Assembly (NCBI GenBank): GCA_036160575.1
Contig: JAYYDT010000025.1
Span: 39,097-103,096, forward strand
Length of the DNA stretch: 64,000 bases
Reading direction: 5' to 3'
DNA from: TMED26 sp002694075
GTDB taxonomy: Bacteria > Pseudomonadota > Alphaproteobacteria > Thalassobaculales > Thalassobaculaceae
A program made the position numbers and the translations under genes. Every line of letters begins with the position of its first letter. Within the stretch, counting starts at the first letter, position 1. Shown here in pieces: positions 1 to 8,401 of the stretch. The notes under the pieces were generated by a model. That model saw nothing but the letters and a program-made list of their open reading frames with translations, was not told where the DNA came from and searched no databases.

Positions 1-768
1 GCCAATCTATGGGGCGTGTTTGACATTCCGCTGCCGCGCGTCTTCGCCGGCGCCGCCGAACGGCTGCCCGGCGCGCCCAGCGGCGGCGGCACCTTGACCG
101 GTCATTTCATGACCGGCGCTTTCGCGACGGTTTTGGCAACGCCCTGTTCGGCGCCTTTCCTTGGCACCGCCGTCGGCTTCGCCCTGGCCCGCGGCAGTCC
201 TGAAATCCTGGCCATTTTCACGCTCATGGGGATCGGCATGGCGGCGCCCTACCTGGTCGTCGCGGCGGCGCCGGGAATGGCCCGCGCGCTGCCCCGGCCG
301 GGGCCATGGATGGCGATCTTCAAACGCGGGCTGGCGGTCGCTTTGATCGCCACCGCCGCCTGGCTGGGCAGTGTGCTGTGGGCGCAAAGCGCACCGGTTG
401 TTTCCGCCCCGACGCCCGGCTGGAGCCCGTTTTCCCGCGCCGAGTTAAGCCAGCGGGTGACGCGAGGCGCGGTGGTGCTGGTCGACGTCACCGCCGATTG
501 GTGCCTGACCTGCAAGGTCAACAAGGCGGCGGTGCTGGACACCGGCCGTGTCGCCGGCGCCTTGGCCGAAGGGCGGATCAGCGGGCTGCGCGCCGATTGG
601 ACCCAGCCCGATCCCAAGATCGCCGCCTATCTGGCCGGGTTTGGCCGCTATGGCATTCCTTTCAACGCGGTCTACGGGCCAGCGGCGCCGGCCGGCATCG
701 CCCTGCCGGAGGTGTTGACCGAAAGCGCCGTGATGGCCGCCATCGTGGCCGCCAGCGGGCGCCAGTGA
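1..768 (+). CDS. DsbD/ScsB-type thiol:disulfide interchange protein, C-terminal part (5' truncated by window)
   Basis: The reading frame is open from base 1 and already reads N-L-W-G-V-F-D-I-P, the end of a transmembrane segment typical of DsbD/ScsB proteins, so the true start lies upstream. Visible are membrane segments including an A-T-P-C-S-A-P-F motif, whose cysteine is the usual redox cysteine of the DsbD beta domain, followed by a periplasmic thioredoxin-like domain with the active site W-C-L-T-C-K (about visible residues 167-172). Known family role: passing electrons from cytoplasmic thioredoxin across the inner membrane to periplasmic partners. The following gene is a peroxiredoxin 107 bases away, which fits a redox theme, but co-transcription is not shown. 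The family assignment is firm; DsbD versus ScsB cannot be separated without the missing N-terminus. Confidence 0.9.
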   Translation, partial: ANLWGVFDIPLPRVFAGAAERLPGAPSGGGTLTGHFMTGAFATVLATPCSAPFLGTAVGFALARGSPEILAIFTLMGIGMAAPYLVVAAAPGMARALPRPGPWMAIFKRGLAVALIATAAWLGSVLWAQSAPVVSAPTPGWSPFSRAELSQRVTRGAVVLVDVTADWCLTCKVNKAAVLDTGRVAGALAEGRISGLRADWTQPDPKIAAYLAGFGRYGIPFNAVYGPAAPAGIALPEVLTESAVMAAIVAASGRQ

Positions 769-787
769 GCGCCGATTTTGTTTTGTT

Positions 788-818
788 TTGACTCAGCGAC
801 GCAAACTAAGCCCTATAG
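788..818 (+). promoter_or_regulatory. Possible promoter of the peroxiredoxin gene
   Basis: A TTGACT hexamer at 788-793 resembles a -35 box and CTATAG at 813-818 a -10 box, but the spacer of 19 bases is long. The -10 candidate lies in a perfect 10-base palindrome (CCCTATAGGG, 811-820). A GC-rich hairpin (832-837 with 843-848) follows in the leader. The match is weak and only suggestive. Confidence 0.3.
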
Positions 819-875
819 GGTTGCTGTTTAGGCGGCCGCGAGGGCCGCTTCCCTGTTCGTTTTAGGAGACACAAC

Positions 876-1358
876 ATGACCATTAAGGTTGGGGATAAAA
901 TTCCGACGGGTGCCTTGCATCTGAAAACCGCCGACGGTGTCGAGGAGATGTCGACCGACGCCCTGTTCGGGGGCAAAAAAGTGGTTGTTTTCGCCCTGCC
1001 CGGCGCTTTCACGCCGACCTGCTCGGCCAAGCACCTGCCAGGTTTCGTCGCCAAGGCCGATGAGATCGCCGCCAAGGGCGTCGACACCATCGCATGCGTG
1101 TCGGTGAACGACGCCTTTGTCATGGACGCCTGGGGCGTCGATCAAAATGTCGGCCAGAAGGTGATGATGTTGGCCGACGGCAGCGCCAATTTCACCAAAG
1201 CTCTGGGGCTGGAACTGGATCTCACCGGGCGCGGCATGGGCATGCGCTCGCAGCGCTACGCGATGATCGTCGAAGACGGCACGGTCACTGGTTTGATGGT
1301 CGAAGCGGCCGGCGCCTTCGACGTGTCGAGCGCGGAAAACATCCTCGCCAACCTGTAA
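876..1358 (+). CDS. Peroxiredoxin, Prx5/glutaredoxin-dependent type
   Basis: This 160-residue protein reduces hydrogen peroxide and alkyl hydroperoxides through a peroxidatic cysteine. The signature P-G-A-F-T-P-T-C-S places that cysteine at about residue 49, and the length is normal for the Prx5 (AhpC/TSA, redoxin) family. The ATG follows a good ribosome binding site (AGGAG at about 864-868). No fused glutaredoxin domain is present, so the reductant must come from a separate glutaredoxin or glutathione. The gene is a single unit closed by a strong intrinsic terminator at 1380-1406. Confidence 0.93.
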   Translation: MTIKVGDKIPTGALHLKTADGVEEMSTDALFGGKKVVVFALPGAFTPTCSAKHLPGFVAKADEIAAKGVDTIACVSVNDAFVMDAWGVDQNVGQKVMMLADGSANFTKALGLELDLTGRGMGMRSQRYAMIVEDGTVTGLMVEAAGAFDVSSAENILANL

Positions 1359-1379
1359 GATTGCGACGACGCGATAAGG

Positions 1380-1406
1380 GGGCCGCGCGTGGCGCGGCCC
1401 TTTTTT
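1380..1406 (+). terminator. Rho-independent terminator of the peroxiredoxin gene
   Basis: A perfect 9-base-pair stem (GGGCCGCGC at 1380-1388, GCGCGGCCC at 1392-1400) with a GTG loop is followed directly by six T residues (1401-1406). It starts 21 bases after the peroxiredoxin stop codon. It lies exactly against the stop of the convergent moeB gene, and no T-run exists for the opposite direction. Confidence 0.9.
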
Positions 1407-2197
1407 CATGGCCGGTCGGCGATGTCCGCGGGGCCGTCCCCGCAAAGGGCGCAGTCCGGGTCGCGCTTGAAACGCACATTGCGGAAACTGGCCGCCAAGC
1501 TGTCGTAGATCAGCAAGCGCCCGGACAGGCTGTCGCCAAGGTCCAGCAATTCCTTGATCACCTCGGTCGCCTGCAGGGTGCCAAGCACGCCGGCGACAGC
1601 GCCGAGAATCCCGGCCTCGTCGCAGCGCGGCACCGCGCCGGGCGGCGGCGCCTTGGGAAACAGACAGCGATAGCAAGGCTCGCCGTGATGGCCGGGCGCA
1701 CCGCCGCGAAAAGTTGAAATCTGCCCTTCGAAACGCAGCAGGGCGGCCGCCACCAGGGGTTTGCCGGCCCTGAAACAGGCGTCGTTGAGGGTGTAACGGG
1801 TGGCGAAATTATCCGAGCCGTCGGCGACCAGGTCATAATCGGCGATCAGCGCCGCGACATTCTCCTCGGTCAGGCGCAAGCTGTGCCGTTCGACCCGCAC
1901 ATCGGGATTGACGGCGGCGATGGTCGCCGCCGCCGAATCCGTCTTGGGTCGGTCGACCGCCGCCGTCATGTGAATCACTTGGCGCTGCAAATTCGATAGA
2001 TCGACCACGTCGTCGTCGACAATACCGAGGGTGCCAACCCCGGCGGCGGCGAGATAGAGCAGCAGCGGCGCGCCCAATCCGCCGGCCCCGACCACCAGCA
2101 CCCGGGCGTTGAGCAAGCGCGCCTGGCCGGCGTCGCCGACCTCATCCAGGATCAGATGGCGGGCGTAGCGGACGAATTGGTCGTCGGTCAGATCCAT
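1406..2197 (-). CDS. moeB: MoeB/ThiF/HesA-family adenylyltransferase
   Basis: This 263-residue E1-like enzyme adenylates the C-terminal glycine of a small sulfur-carrier protein such as MoaD or ThiS. Evidence is the nucleotide-binding G-A-G-G-L-G motif near residue 37, the D-D-D-V-V-D-L-S-N-L-Q-R-Q block at 61-73, and two zinc CxxC pairs at about 175/178 and 249/252. The chosen ATG (M-D-L-T-D-D) lies one base from the dut stop; a longer frame upstream has unlike composition and overlaps dut. It is the last gene of coaBC-dut-moeB. MoeB and ThiF cannot be told apart reliably here; there is no rhodanese domain as in MOCS3-like proteins. Confidence 0.88.
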   Translation of the reverse strand: MDLTDDQFVRYARHLILDEVGDAGQARLLNARVLVVGAGGLGAPLLLYLAAAGVGTLGIVDDDVVDLSNLQRQVIHMTAAVDRPKTDSAAATIAAVNPDVRVERHSLRLTEENVAALIADYDLVADGSDNFATRYTLNDACFRAGKPLVAAALLRFEGQISTFRGGAPGHHGEPCYRCLFPKAPPPGAVPRCDEAGILGAVAGVLGTLQATEVIKELLDLGDSLSGRLLIYDSLAASFRNVRFKRDPDCALCGDGPADIADRP

Positions 2198-2198
2198 T

Positions 2199-2648
2199 TT
2201 AGCCCGTGGTGCCGGTCGACCCGAAGCCGCCACCGCCGCGGGCGGTTTCATCCAAGCTGTCGACCTCTTGCCAGCGCGCCTGGATGACCGGCGCGACCAC
2301 CATCTGGGCGATGCGCATGCCACGGGTGATTTCCACCGGACGGTCGCCGTGGTTGATCAGGATGATGCCGATTTCGCCGCGATAATCGGCATCGATGGTG
2401 CCCGGCGCGTTGACTTGCGAGATGCCGTCACGCAGGGCCAGGCCCGAGCGCGGGCGGATCTGCGCCTCATGGCCCGGCGGCAGGGCGATGGCCAGGCCGG
2501 TCGGGATCAACTGGCGGGCGCCGGGCGCCAACGTGATCGGCGCGTCAATCGCGGCCATCAGGTCCATGCCGGCGCTATCGGCGGTCTGATAGGCGGGCAG
2601 GGGCAGGTCGGCGCCATGGGGCAGGCGGGTGACACGCACGTCAATCAT
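2199..2648 (-). CDS. dut: Deoxyuridine 5'-triphosphate nucleotidohydrolase (dUTPase)
   Basis: This trimeric dUTPase hydrolyses dUTP to dUMP and pyrophosphate, keeping uracil out of DNA and feeding thymidylate synthesis. All five family motifs are visible in 149 residues: S-A-G-M-D-L (25-30), R-S-G-L-A (68-72), the uracil hairpin A-P-G-T-I-D-A-D-Y-R-G with catalytic Asp at about 86, R-I-A-Q-M (112-116), and the flexible C-terminal R-G-G-G-G-F-G-S-T-G. The start overlaps the end of coaBC by 8 bases, showing translational coupling. The coaBC-dut order is widespread in proteobacteria. Confidence 0.96.
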   Translation of the reverse strand: MIDVRVTRLPHGADLPLPAYQTADSAGMDLMAAIDAPITLAPGARQLIPTGLAIALPPGHEAQIRPRSGLALRDGISQVNAPGTIDADYRGEIGIILINHGDRPVEITRGMRIAQMVVAPVIQARWQEVDSLDETARGGGGFGSTGTTG

Positions 2649-3876
2649 CGGCGCTCTCCGCCAGGTTGTCGGTGAAATGGCCGGCGATGCGGGCGGCCAG
2701 ACGGGTGGCGACGGCGTTTTTCGACATCGGCTCCCATGCTTCGGCTTGCTCGCCGGTGATCAAATGCACGGTGTTTTGATCGCCGCCGAAGGTGCCGGTG
2801 GCCGGGCCGACGTCATTGGCGACAATCCAGTCGCAGCCTTTGCGCCGGCGTTTGTCATGGGCGTGGGCGATAATGTCCGCGGTTTCGGCGGCGAAGCCGA
2901 TGACCAGGTCGGGGCGCCCGCGTTCGTTGGCCAGCGACGACAGAATGTCGGGGTTTTCGACCAATTCCAAGGCCGGTGGCACGCCGCCGCCGTCCTTTTT
3001 CAATTTGCCGTTGGCGACTTTTTTCACGCGCCAATCGGCGACGGCGGCGGCGCACACCGCGATATCGGCCGGTAACGCCGCGCGGCAGGCGGCCAGCATG
3101 TCATCGGCGCTTTCGACATGGCGCATGGTGACGCCGGCGGGATCGGGTTGCGCGGTTGGGCCGCTAACCAAGGTGACCGCCGCCCCGAGATCGCGCAGGG
3201 CGGCGGCGATGGCGTGCCCCTGTTTGCCGGAGGACCGGTTGGCGATATAGCGCACCGGATCGATCGGTTCATGGGTCGGGCCGCTGGTGACCAGGGCGTG
3301 TCGACCGGTCAGCGCGCCGGTCCCGGCCAAGCGCGCGGCGATGGCCGCCAGGATGGTCGCCGGTTCGGCCATGCGGCCGGCGCCGACCTCGCCGCAGGCG
3401 AGCGCCCCCGCCTCGGGGCCGATTTGCCGCACGCCGCGCGCGCGCAAGGTCGCGACATTGGCGGCGACCGCCGGGTGGGCCCACATCTGGGCGTTCATCG
3501 CCGGTGCCATCATCACCGGTTTGTCGGAGGCGAGCAGCACCGTCGAAGCCAGGTCGTCAGCGGCCCCGGTGGCCATTTTGGCGATGAAATCGGCGCTCGC
3601 CGGCGCCACCACCAGGACATCGGCCTCGCGGCTGAGGCGGATATGGCCCATTTCCGATTCATCGGTCAGCGAGAAAAGCTCGGTGTAAACCTTGTCCTCG
3701 CTTAGCGCCTGCACCGACAGCGGCGTCACGAATTGCGCCGCGCCGGCGGTCATGACCACGCGCACGGCGGCGCCGCCGTCGCGCAGGCGGCGGATCAATT
3801 CCAAACATTTATAGGCGGCGATGCCGCCGGTGATGACCAACAACACCCGTTTGCCGGCCAGGGAAACTGCGCTCAT
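2641..3876 (-). CDS. coaBC: Bifunctional phosphopantothenoylcysteine decarboxylase / phosphopantothenate-cysteine ligase
   Basis: This 411-residue enzyme carries two steps of coenzyme A synthesis: CoaB joins cysteine to 4'-phosphopantothenate using CTP and CoaC decarboxylates the product with FMN. The N-terminal flavoprotein half shows G-G-I-A-A-Y-K (18-24) and the substrate motif P-A-M-N-A-Q-M-W. The C-terminal half shows the CoaB K-x-K-K lysine block (K-L-K-K-D-G). The ATG at 3876 (M-S-A-V-S-L-A-G-K-R) is preferred over an upstream in-frame start that would add 21 arginine-rich residues. It heads the operon with dut and moeB and diverges from pseG, 77 bases away. Confidence 0.96.
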   Translation of the reverse strand: MSAVSLAGKRVLLVITGGIAAYKCLELIRRLRDGGAAVRVVMTAGAAQFVTPLSVQALSEDKVYTELFSLTDESEMGHIRLSREADVLVVAPASADFIAKMATGAADDLASTVLLASDKPVMMAPAMNAQMWAHPAVAANVATLRARGVRQIGPEAGALACGEVGAGRMAEPATILAAIAARLAGTGALTGRHALVTSGPTHEPIDPVRYIANRSSGKQGHAIAAALRDLGAAVTLVSGPTAQPDPAGVTMRHVESADDMLAACRAALPADIAVCAAAVADWRVKKVANGKLKKDGGGVPPALELVENPDILSSLANERGRPDLVIGFAAETADIIAHAHDKRRRKGCDWIVANDVGPATGTFGGDQNTVHLITGEQAEAWEPMSKNAVATRLAARIAGHFTDNLAESADD

Positions 3877-3953
3877 CGCCCTGTCATCCGAAACCGCTAT
3901 CCACGGCGCGAGGATACGTGGCCAGCGGCGCCCACGCAAGGTACACTCCGGCC

Positions 3954-4925
3954 ATGCCCACGCTGCGCTTCGCGATCGCCGCCGGCCCCTCCCTCGGGCT
4001 CGGTCATTTAAGACGGATGCAGGTTTTGGCCGCCGCCGCCCGTGCCGCCGATCTCTCGGTGGCGCTGCATGTCGGTGACGCGGCGGGACCGCGGCCGGCC
4101 GACTTGATCGCCGACGCCGCTTGGCCGCCAGACCTGCCGGGGCCGGTGCCGGCGGCCAGCTGGGACGCGTTGCCGGCGGCTGACGCGTTGATTGTCGATG
4201 GCGCCATTTTCGATGCCGCGCAATGCCGGCGCTGGCGCCGCCGCACCGGCTGCTTGGTGGTGATCGACGATACCGGTGCGGCGCCGCGGCCGGCCGACCT
4301 GCTGGTCAATCCGGGCTTGGCCGGCGGCGCCGTTGATTACGCCGCCCACCCGGTCACGGCGGTTCTGCGCGGGCCCGCGCACGCGCTTGTCGATGCGCGC
4401 TTTTTCGCCGTGCCGGCGGTCGCCGCCGAGAGTGGGCGGGTGGTGGTCGCCTTCGGGGCCAGCGATGACGGCCGGGTCGGCGGACCGGTCGCCGAAGCCT
4501 TGCTGGCCGCCGGGCTGCCGGCGGTCGATTTGGTGACCTCGCCCCTCTGGCCGGTGAACGAAACGGTCGCCGGTTTGGTCGCCGCCGGCGCCGGCCGGCT
4601 GGTCCACCACCACGGCGCCGAGATGGCCGCTTTGCTGGCCGACGCTTGGCTCTACTGCGGGGCCGCCGGGGTCACTGTCGGCGAGGCGCTGGCCGCCGGT
4701 CGGGCGGTGGTGGCGGCCGCCCTGGTGGCGGATCAAGCGCCCAATATCGCGGTGTTGAAGGCCGCCGGGCTGGCCGCCTTCGCGGCCGTCGATCCAGCGG
4801 CGATGGCGGCGGCGGCGGTCGCCGAACGGGCCTGGCGGCGGCCGCGCCCGGCGCTGGCGCCGCGACCGGGCGGACCGGCGCGGGTGATCGCCGGGATCCT
4901 CGCGCGCTTGGCACAAGACTGCTAA
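3954..4925 (+). CDS. pseG: PseG-like UDP-sugar hydrolase of nonulosonic acid synthesis
   Basis: This 323-residue GT-B-fold protein matches PseG, which removes UDP from 2,4-diacetamido-2,4,6-trideoxy-beta-L-altrose before condensation to pseudaminic acid. The N-terminal G-L-G-H motif (about 15-18) supplies the family's catalytic His, and the C-terminal half has a C-G-A-A-G-V-T nucleotide-binding turn. It is followed after 9 bases by a pseI-like synthase, the next step of the pathway, which strongly supports the call. The rest of the pathway (pseB, C, H, F) is not in the window. The protein is unusually alanine-rich but otherwise intact. A related hydrolase for another nonulosonate is possible. 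Confidence 0.85.
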   Translation: MPTLRFAIAAGPSLGLGHLRRMQVLAAAARAADLSVALHVGDAAGPRPADLIADAAWPPDLPGPVPAASWDALPAADALIVDGAIFDAAQCRRWRRRTGCLVVIDDTGAAPRPADLLVNPGLAGGAVDYAAHPVTAVLRGPAHALVDARFFAVPAVAAESGRVVVAFGASDDGRVGGPVAEALLAAGLPAVDLVTSPLWPVNETVAGLVAAGAGRLVHHHGAEMAALLADAWLYCGAAGVTVGEALAAGRAVVAAALVADQAPNIAVLKAAGLAAFAAVDPAAMAAAAVAERAWRRPRPALAPRPGGPARVIAGILARLAQDC

Positions 4926-4934
4926 TCTTCCGAT

Positions 4935-6002
4935 ATGACCGTTGGCTTTGAGATCGCGGGCCGGCCGATTGGCGCCGGCGCGCCGCCCTATATCGTCGCC
5001 GAGATGTCGGGTAATCATCGCGGCGAGTTGGCGCGCGCCAAGGACTTGGTGCGGGCGGCCAAAGCGGCCGGCGCCGACGCGGTCAAATTACAAACCTATA
5101 CCGCCGAGACTCTGACCATCGACCATGACGGGCCCGGTTTCGTAATCGACAGTGGGTTGTGGGCCGGCCGTCGTCTGTTCGACCTCTACCGCGAGGCGGC
5201 GACGCCTTGGGAATGGCACCAACCCTTGTTCGCCTTGGGGCGCGAGATCGGCATCACCGTGTTTTCGGCGCCCTTCGACGCGACCGCCGTGGACCTGCTG
5301 CGCGGCCTTGACGCGCCAGCTTACAAAATCGCCTCGCCGGAGATTGTCGATCTGCCGTTGATCCGCCGGGTCGCGGCCACCGGCCGGCCGCTGATCATTT
5401 CCACCGGCATGGCCGCCTGGCTGGAAATTGAGGCGGCGGTCGCCGCCGCGCGGGCGGCGGGCGCGCGCGATCTGGCCGTTTTGCATTGCGTGTCGGCCTA
5501 TCCAACCCCAGCCGCCGACGCGCATCTGGCGACCCTGGTGGACCTCGCCGGCCGGCTGGACTGCGTGGTTGGCCTGTCGGATCACAGCACCGGCACGGCG
5601 GTGGCGGTGGCGGCGGTGGCGCTTGGCGCGCGCGTCGTCGAAAAGCATTTCACTTTGGCCCGCGCCGACGGCGGGGTGGACAGCGCCTTTTCTCTCGAGC
5701 CGGCGGAATTGGCCGACCTGGTCGGCGCCTGCCGGGACGCGGCGGCGGCGGTCGGCGTCGCCCACGATGGCCCGCTCGCCGCCGAGGCGGAGATGGTTAA
5801 ACTGCGCCGCTCGCTCTATGTGGTCGCCGAAGTGCCGGCCGGCGCCGTTTTGACCGCCGATCACGTCCGCTCGATCCGGCCCGGCGGCGGTCTGCCGCCG
5901 GCCGCCATCGACCAAGTCTTGGGCCGCCGGGCGGCGCGTGACCTGGCCTATGGCGAACCGCTCGACTGGACCATGGTGGTGGGCGGCGCGCCGGTCGGCT
6001 GA
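4935..6002 (+). CDS. pseI: Pseudaminic acid synthase-like NeuB-family protein
   Basis: This 355-residue protein condenses a 6-carbon diacetamido sugar with phosphoenolpyruvate to give a 9-carbon nonulosonic acid. The NeuB TIM barrel is recognisable from Y-I-V-A-E-M-S-G-N-H near residue 18, the D-A-V-K-L-Q-T-Y-T strand, K-I-A-S-P-E-I, L-S-D-H-S-T-G and the E-K-H-F-T metal/substrate loop. A SAF (antifreeze-like) domain occupies about residues 285-350 (R-R-S-L-Y-V through L-G-R-R-A-A-R-D). Pairing with pseG points to pseudaminic rather than sialic acid, used on flagellin or surface polysaccharide. It ends 5 bases before a convergent gene. Confidence 0.9.
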   Translation: MTVGFEIAGRPIGAGAPPYIVAEMSGNHRGELARAKDLVRAAKAAGADAVKLQTYTAETLTIDHDGPGFVIDSGLWAGRRLFDLYREAATPWEWHQPLFALGREIGITVFSAPFDATAVDLLRGLDAPAYKIASPEIVDLPLIRRVAATGRPLIISTGMAAWLEIEAAVAAARAAGARDLAVLHCVSAYPTPAADAHLATLVDLAGRLDCVVGLSDHSTGTAVAVAAVALGARVVEKHFTLARADGGVDSAFSLEPAELADLVGACRDAAAAVGVAHDGPLAAEAEMVKLRRSLYVVAEVPAGAVLTADHVRSIRPGGGLPPAAIDQVLGRRAARDLAYGEPLDWTMVVGGAPVG

Positions 6003-6007
6003 TTTGG

Positions 6008-6796
6008 TTAGCGGCCTTTAAAAGCGGTCGGCCGTTTTTCCATGAAGGCGCGTCGGCCCTCGATGTAGTCCTCCGACGCGAAACAGGCGTCGACCATTTC
6101 TTGCACCTTGTCCAATTCCCGAGTGTCCGGATCCTTGAAAGCCTGGATCGCGGCGAATTTGAGCGCCGCGACGGTCAGCGGGGCGTTTTGGGCGATCTGG
6201 CCGGCGTACTCCATGACATGGTTTTCCAGCGCTTCTTCCTCGACGATTTGCTGAACCAAACCGATGCGCTGGGCGTCCTCGGCGGTGATCCGCCGGGCCG
6301 AAAAGATGATGTCCTTGGCCGCGCCGGGGCCGACGGTGTCGATCAATTGCTTGACCCGCTGAAAGGGATAGCCGAGCCCGAGGCGCGCGGCCGGCAGGCC
6401 AAAGCGCGATTTCGGCGAGCAAATGCGAACATCGCAGCACAGCGAGAGCGCCAAGCCGCCGCCGATACAATAGCCGTTGATCATCGCCACGGTCGGTTTG
6501 CCGAGGTTGGAGATGCCTTCGTAAACAGCCTTGGTGCGGGTGTTGTAATAGGTCACCGCCTCGGCCTCGCTGCGCTCGCTCTCGAATTTGGAGATGTCGG
6601 CACCGGACACGAAGGCCTTGCCGCCGGCGCCGGTTAAGACAATCACACGGATCGCCTCATCGGCCATGAAATCGGCCAAAATCGCCTCGGCGGCGTCCCA
6701 CATTTCCAGGGACACGGCATTATGGCGTGCCACATTGTTGAAGGTCATCACGCCGATGGCGCCGCGTTTTTCGGCCAACATCTTATCGGTGGTCAT
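6008..6796 (-). CDS. Enoyl-CoA hydratase/isomerase (crotonase) family protein lacking one catalytic Glu
   Basis: This 262-residue crotonase-fold protein has the two oxyanion-hole segments F-V-S-G-A-D-I and I-G-G-G-L-A-L that bind the acyl-CoA thioester. At the position of the first catalytic Glu of true hydratases (usual P-E-I-x-L-G) it reads P-A-A-R-L-G, so plain hydratase activity is doubtful and an isomerase, hydrolase or specialised lyase is possible. The C-terminus F-M-E-K-R-P-x-x-F-K-G-R is typical. The ATG at 6796 is chosen because a clear promoter lies 38-65 bases upstream; the longer open frame overlaps the divergent gene. It is transcribed away from the MmgE/PrpD gene. Confidence 0.88.
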   Translation of the reverse strand: MTTDKMLAEKRGAIGVMTFNNVARHNAVSLEMWDAAEAILADFMADEAIRVIVLTGAGGKAFVSGADISKFESERSEAEAVTYYNTRTKAVYEGISNLGKPTVAMINGYCIGGGLALSLCCDVRICSPKSRFGLPAARLGLGYPFQRVKQLIDTVGPGAAKDIIFSARRITAEDAQRIGLVQQIVEEEALENHVMEYAGQIAQNAPLTVAALKFAAIQAFKDPDTRELDKVQEMVDACFASEDYIEGRRAFMEKRPTAFKGR

Positions 6797-6833
6797 AGCT
6801 TTCTCCCGTTCGCTCCTGTGCCCGTTCGTCGGC

Positions 6834-6861
6834 ACTATAAAGCGCGGCGGCGGCCGGTCAA
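6834..6861 (-). promoter_or_regulatory. Sigma-70-type promoter of the crotonase gene at 6008-6796
   Basis: Reading leftward, TTGACC (6861-6856) and TATAGT (6839-6834) are separated by 16 bases. The predicted transcript starts near 6827, giving a leader of about 30 bases that contains GGGAGAAAG just before the ATG at 6796. This is one of the best promoter matches in the window. Confidence 0.6.
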
Positions 6862-6983
6862 TCGAAGCCGCCGCCGGCGCGCCGCCGCCGACCGGTCCGC
6901 GCCCCGGGGGGCGGGACCTGGCCGGTGATATTGGCCAAACTGCCGGCCTGTTGGTTTTTTTCATGCCCCTCCGGAGGTTGCCC

Positions 6984-8372
6984 ATGTCAACCGATGCCTC
7001 GCCCGCCGCCGCCGGTCTTACCCGTGACTTGGCCGCCGCCGCCGCCGATCTGAAGGCCGCCGACCTGAGCGCCGACGCGCTCACCATGGCCCGCCATTGC
7101 CTGCTCGACTGGTTCGCGGTCACCATCGCCGGCGCCAACGAGCCGTTGGTCGATGTGTTGCTCGACGAAGTCACCAGCGAGGGGGGCGCGGCGCAAGCGC
7201 TGATCATCGGCGCGGGGCGTAAGGCCTCGGTCAGTCAGGCGGCGTTGGTCAATGGCGCGGCCTCTCACGCCCTCGATTACGATGACGTCCATAGCGCCAT
7301 GATCGGCCACCCGACGGTGCCGGTGGCGACCGCCATTCTGGCCCTGGCCGGTCAAACGCCGGTGAGTGGCGCCGATCTGTTGACCGCCTTTGTCGCCGGC
7401 TATGAGATCGAATGTCGGATCGGCCGCCTCATGCAAGACAGCCATTACGCCAAGGGTTTTCACTCCACCGCGACCATCGGCACGGTCGGCGCGGCGGTCG
7501 GCGCCGGTCGCCTGCTCGGCCTCGACGCCGCGCAGATGGCGACCGCCATCGGCATCGCCGCGACCCAGGCGGCCGGTTTGAAATCGCAATTCGGGACCAT
7601 GTGCAAGCCGTTGCATGTCGGCAAGGCGGCGACCGGCGGCATTCTCGCCGCGCGCTTGGCCAAACGCGGCTTCACTGGCCGCGACGACATGCTCGAGGCG
7701 CCGCAGGGCTTGGCCGACGCGATGAGCGACCATTTCAACCCCGAGGCGGCGCGCGCGCCGGCGCCGCGCGGTTTCTGGATCCGCGAGAACCTGTTCAAAT
7801 ATCACGCCGCTTGCTACCTGACCCATTCGACCATCGAATTGGCGCGCGATTTGGCGGTGGACGCGGCGGTCACGCCGGATCAGGTGGCCGCCCTGACCCT
7901 GTCGGTCGATCCCGGCCATTACAAGGTCTGCCACATCCTGGAGCCGGAAACCGGTTTGCAAACCAAGTTCAGTATGCGCCATACCGCCGCCCTTGGATTG
8001 GCCGGCGAGGACACCGCTCGCATCGACACCTATAGCGACGCCAACGCCGGGCGCGCGGATTTGGTGGCGCTGCGACAAAAGGTCAAGGTCACCGACAATG
8101 GCGGCCCCTTCACGATGGCCGGCGCGGTGCTGGAAACCACCGACGGGCGGCGTTTCGAGAAAAAATTCGATGTCGGGGTGCCGGCCGAGGACTTGGCTCA
8201 GCAGGGCGACCGGCTCCGCGCCAAGTTCGCCAGCTTGGTGGCGCCCAGCCTCGGCGACGAGACCAGCGCGGCGTTGGCGGCCGATTTGGACCGGGTGGAC
8301 GGCTTCAACGACGCCGGCGCCGTTTTGTCGCGGCTGGGCGGATGGCTCGCCAAATCGAACGCCATGCACTAA
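6984..8372 (+). CDS. MmgE/PrpD family protein
   Basis: This 462-residue protein belongs to the MmgE/PrpD fold, which includes 2-methylcitrate dehydratase, cis-aconitate decarboxylase and many uncharacterised lyases/isomerases. Characteristic stretches are the N-terminal C-L-L-D-W-F-A-V helix, S-H-A-L-D-Y-D-D near residue 93, and K-P-L-H-V-G-K-A around 210. The ATG sits 7 bases after GGAGG (6973-6977). The neighbouring crotonases and acyl-CoA dehydrogenases suggest work on an acyl acid, but the substrate cannot be named. No methylcitrate synthase or methylisocitrate lyase is nearby, so propionate metabolism is not indicated. Confidence 0.9.
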   Translation: MSTDASPAAAGLTRDLAAAAADLKAADLSADALTMARHCLLDWFAVTIAGANEPLVDVLLDEVTSEGGAAQALIIGAGRKASVSQAALVNGAASHALDYDDVHSAMIGHPTVPVATAILALAGQTPVSGADLLTAFVAGYEIECRIGRLMQDSHYAKGFHSTATIGTVGAAVGAGRLLGLDAAQMATAIGIAATQAAGLKSQFGTMCKPLHVGKAATGGILAARLAKRGFTGRDDMLEAPQGLADAMSDHFNPEAARAPAPRGFWIRENLFKYHAACYLTHSTIELARDLAVDAAVTPDQVAALTLSVDPGHYKVCHILEPETGLQTKFSMRHTAALGLAGEDTARIDTYSDANAGRADLVALRQKVKVTDNGGPFTMAGAVLETTDGRRFEKKFDVGVPAEDLAQQGDRLRAKFASLVAPSLGDETSAALAADLDRVDGFNDAGAVLSRLGGWLAKSNAMH

Positions 8373-8401
8373 ATAATAAATATTGGGTTTGGGGGAGCGT
8401 T

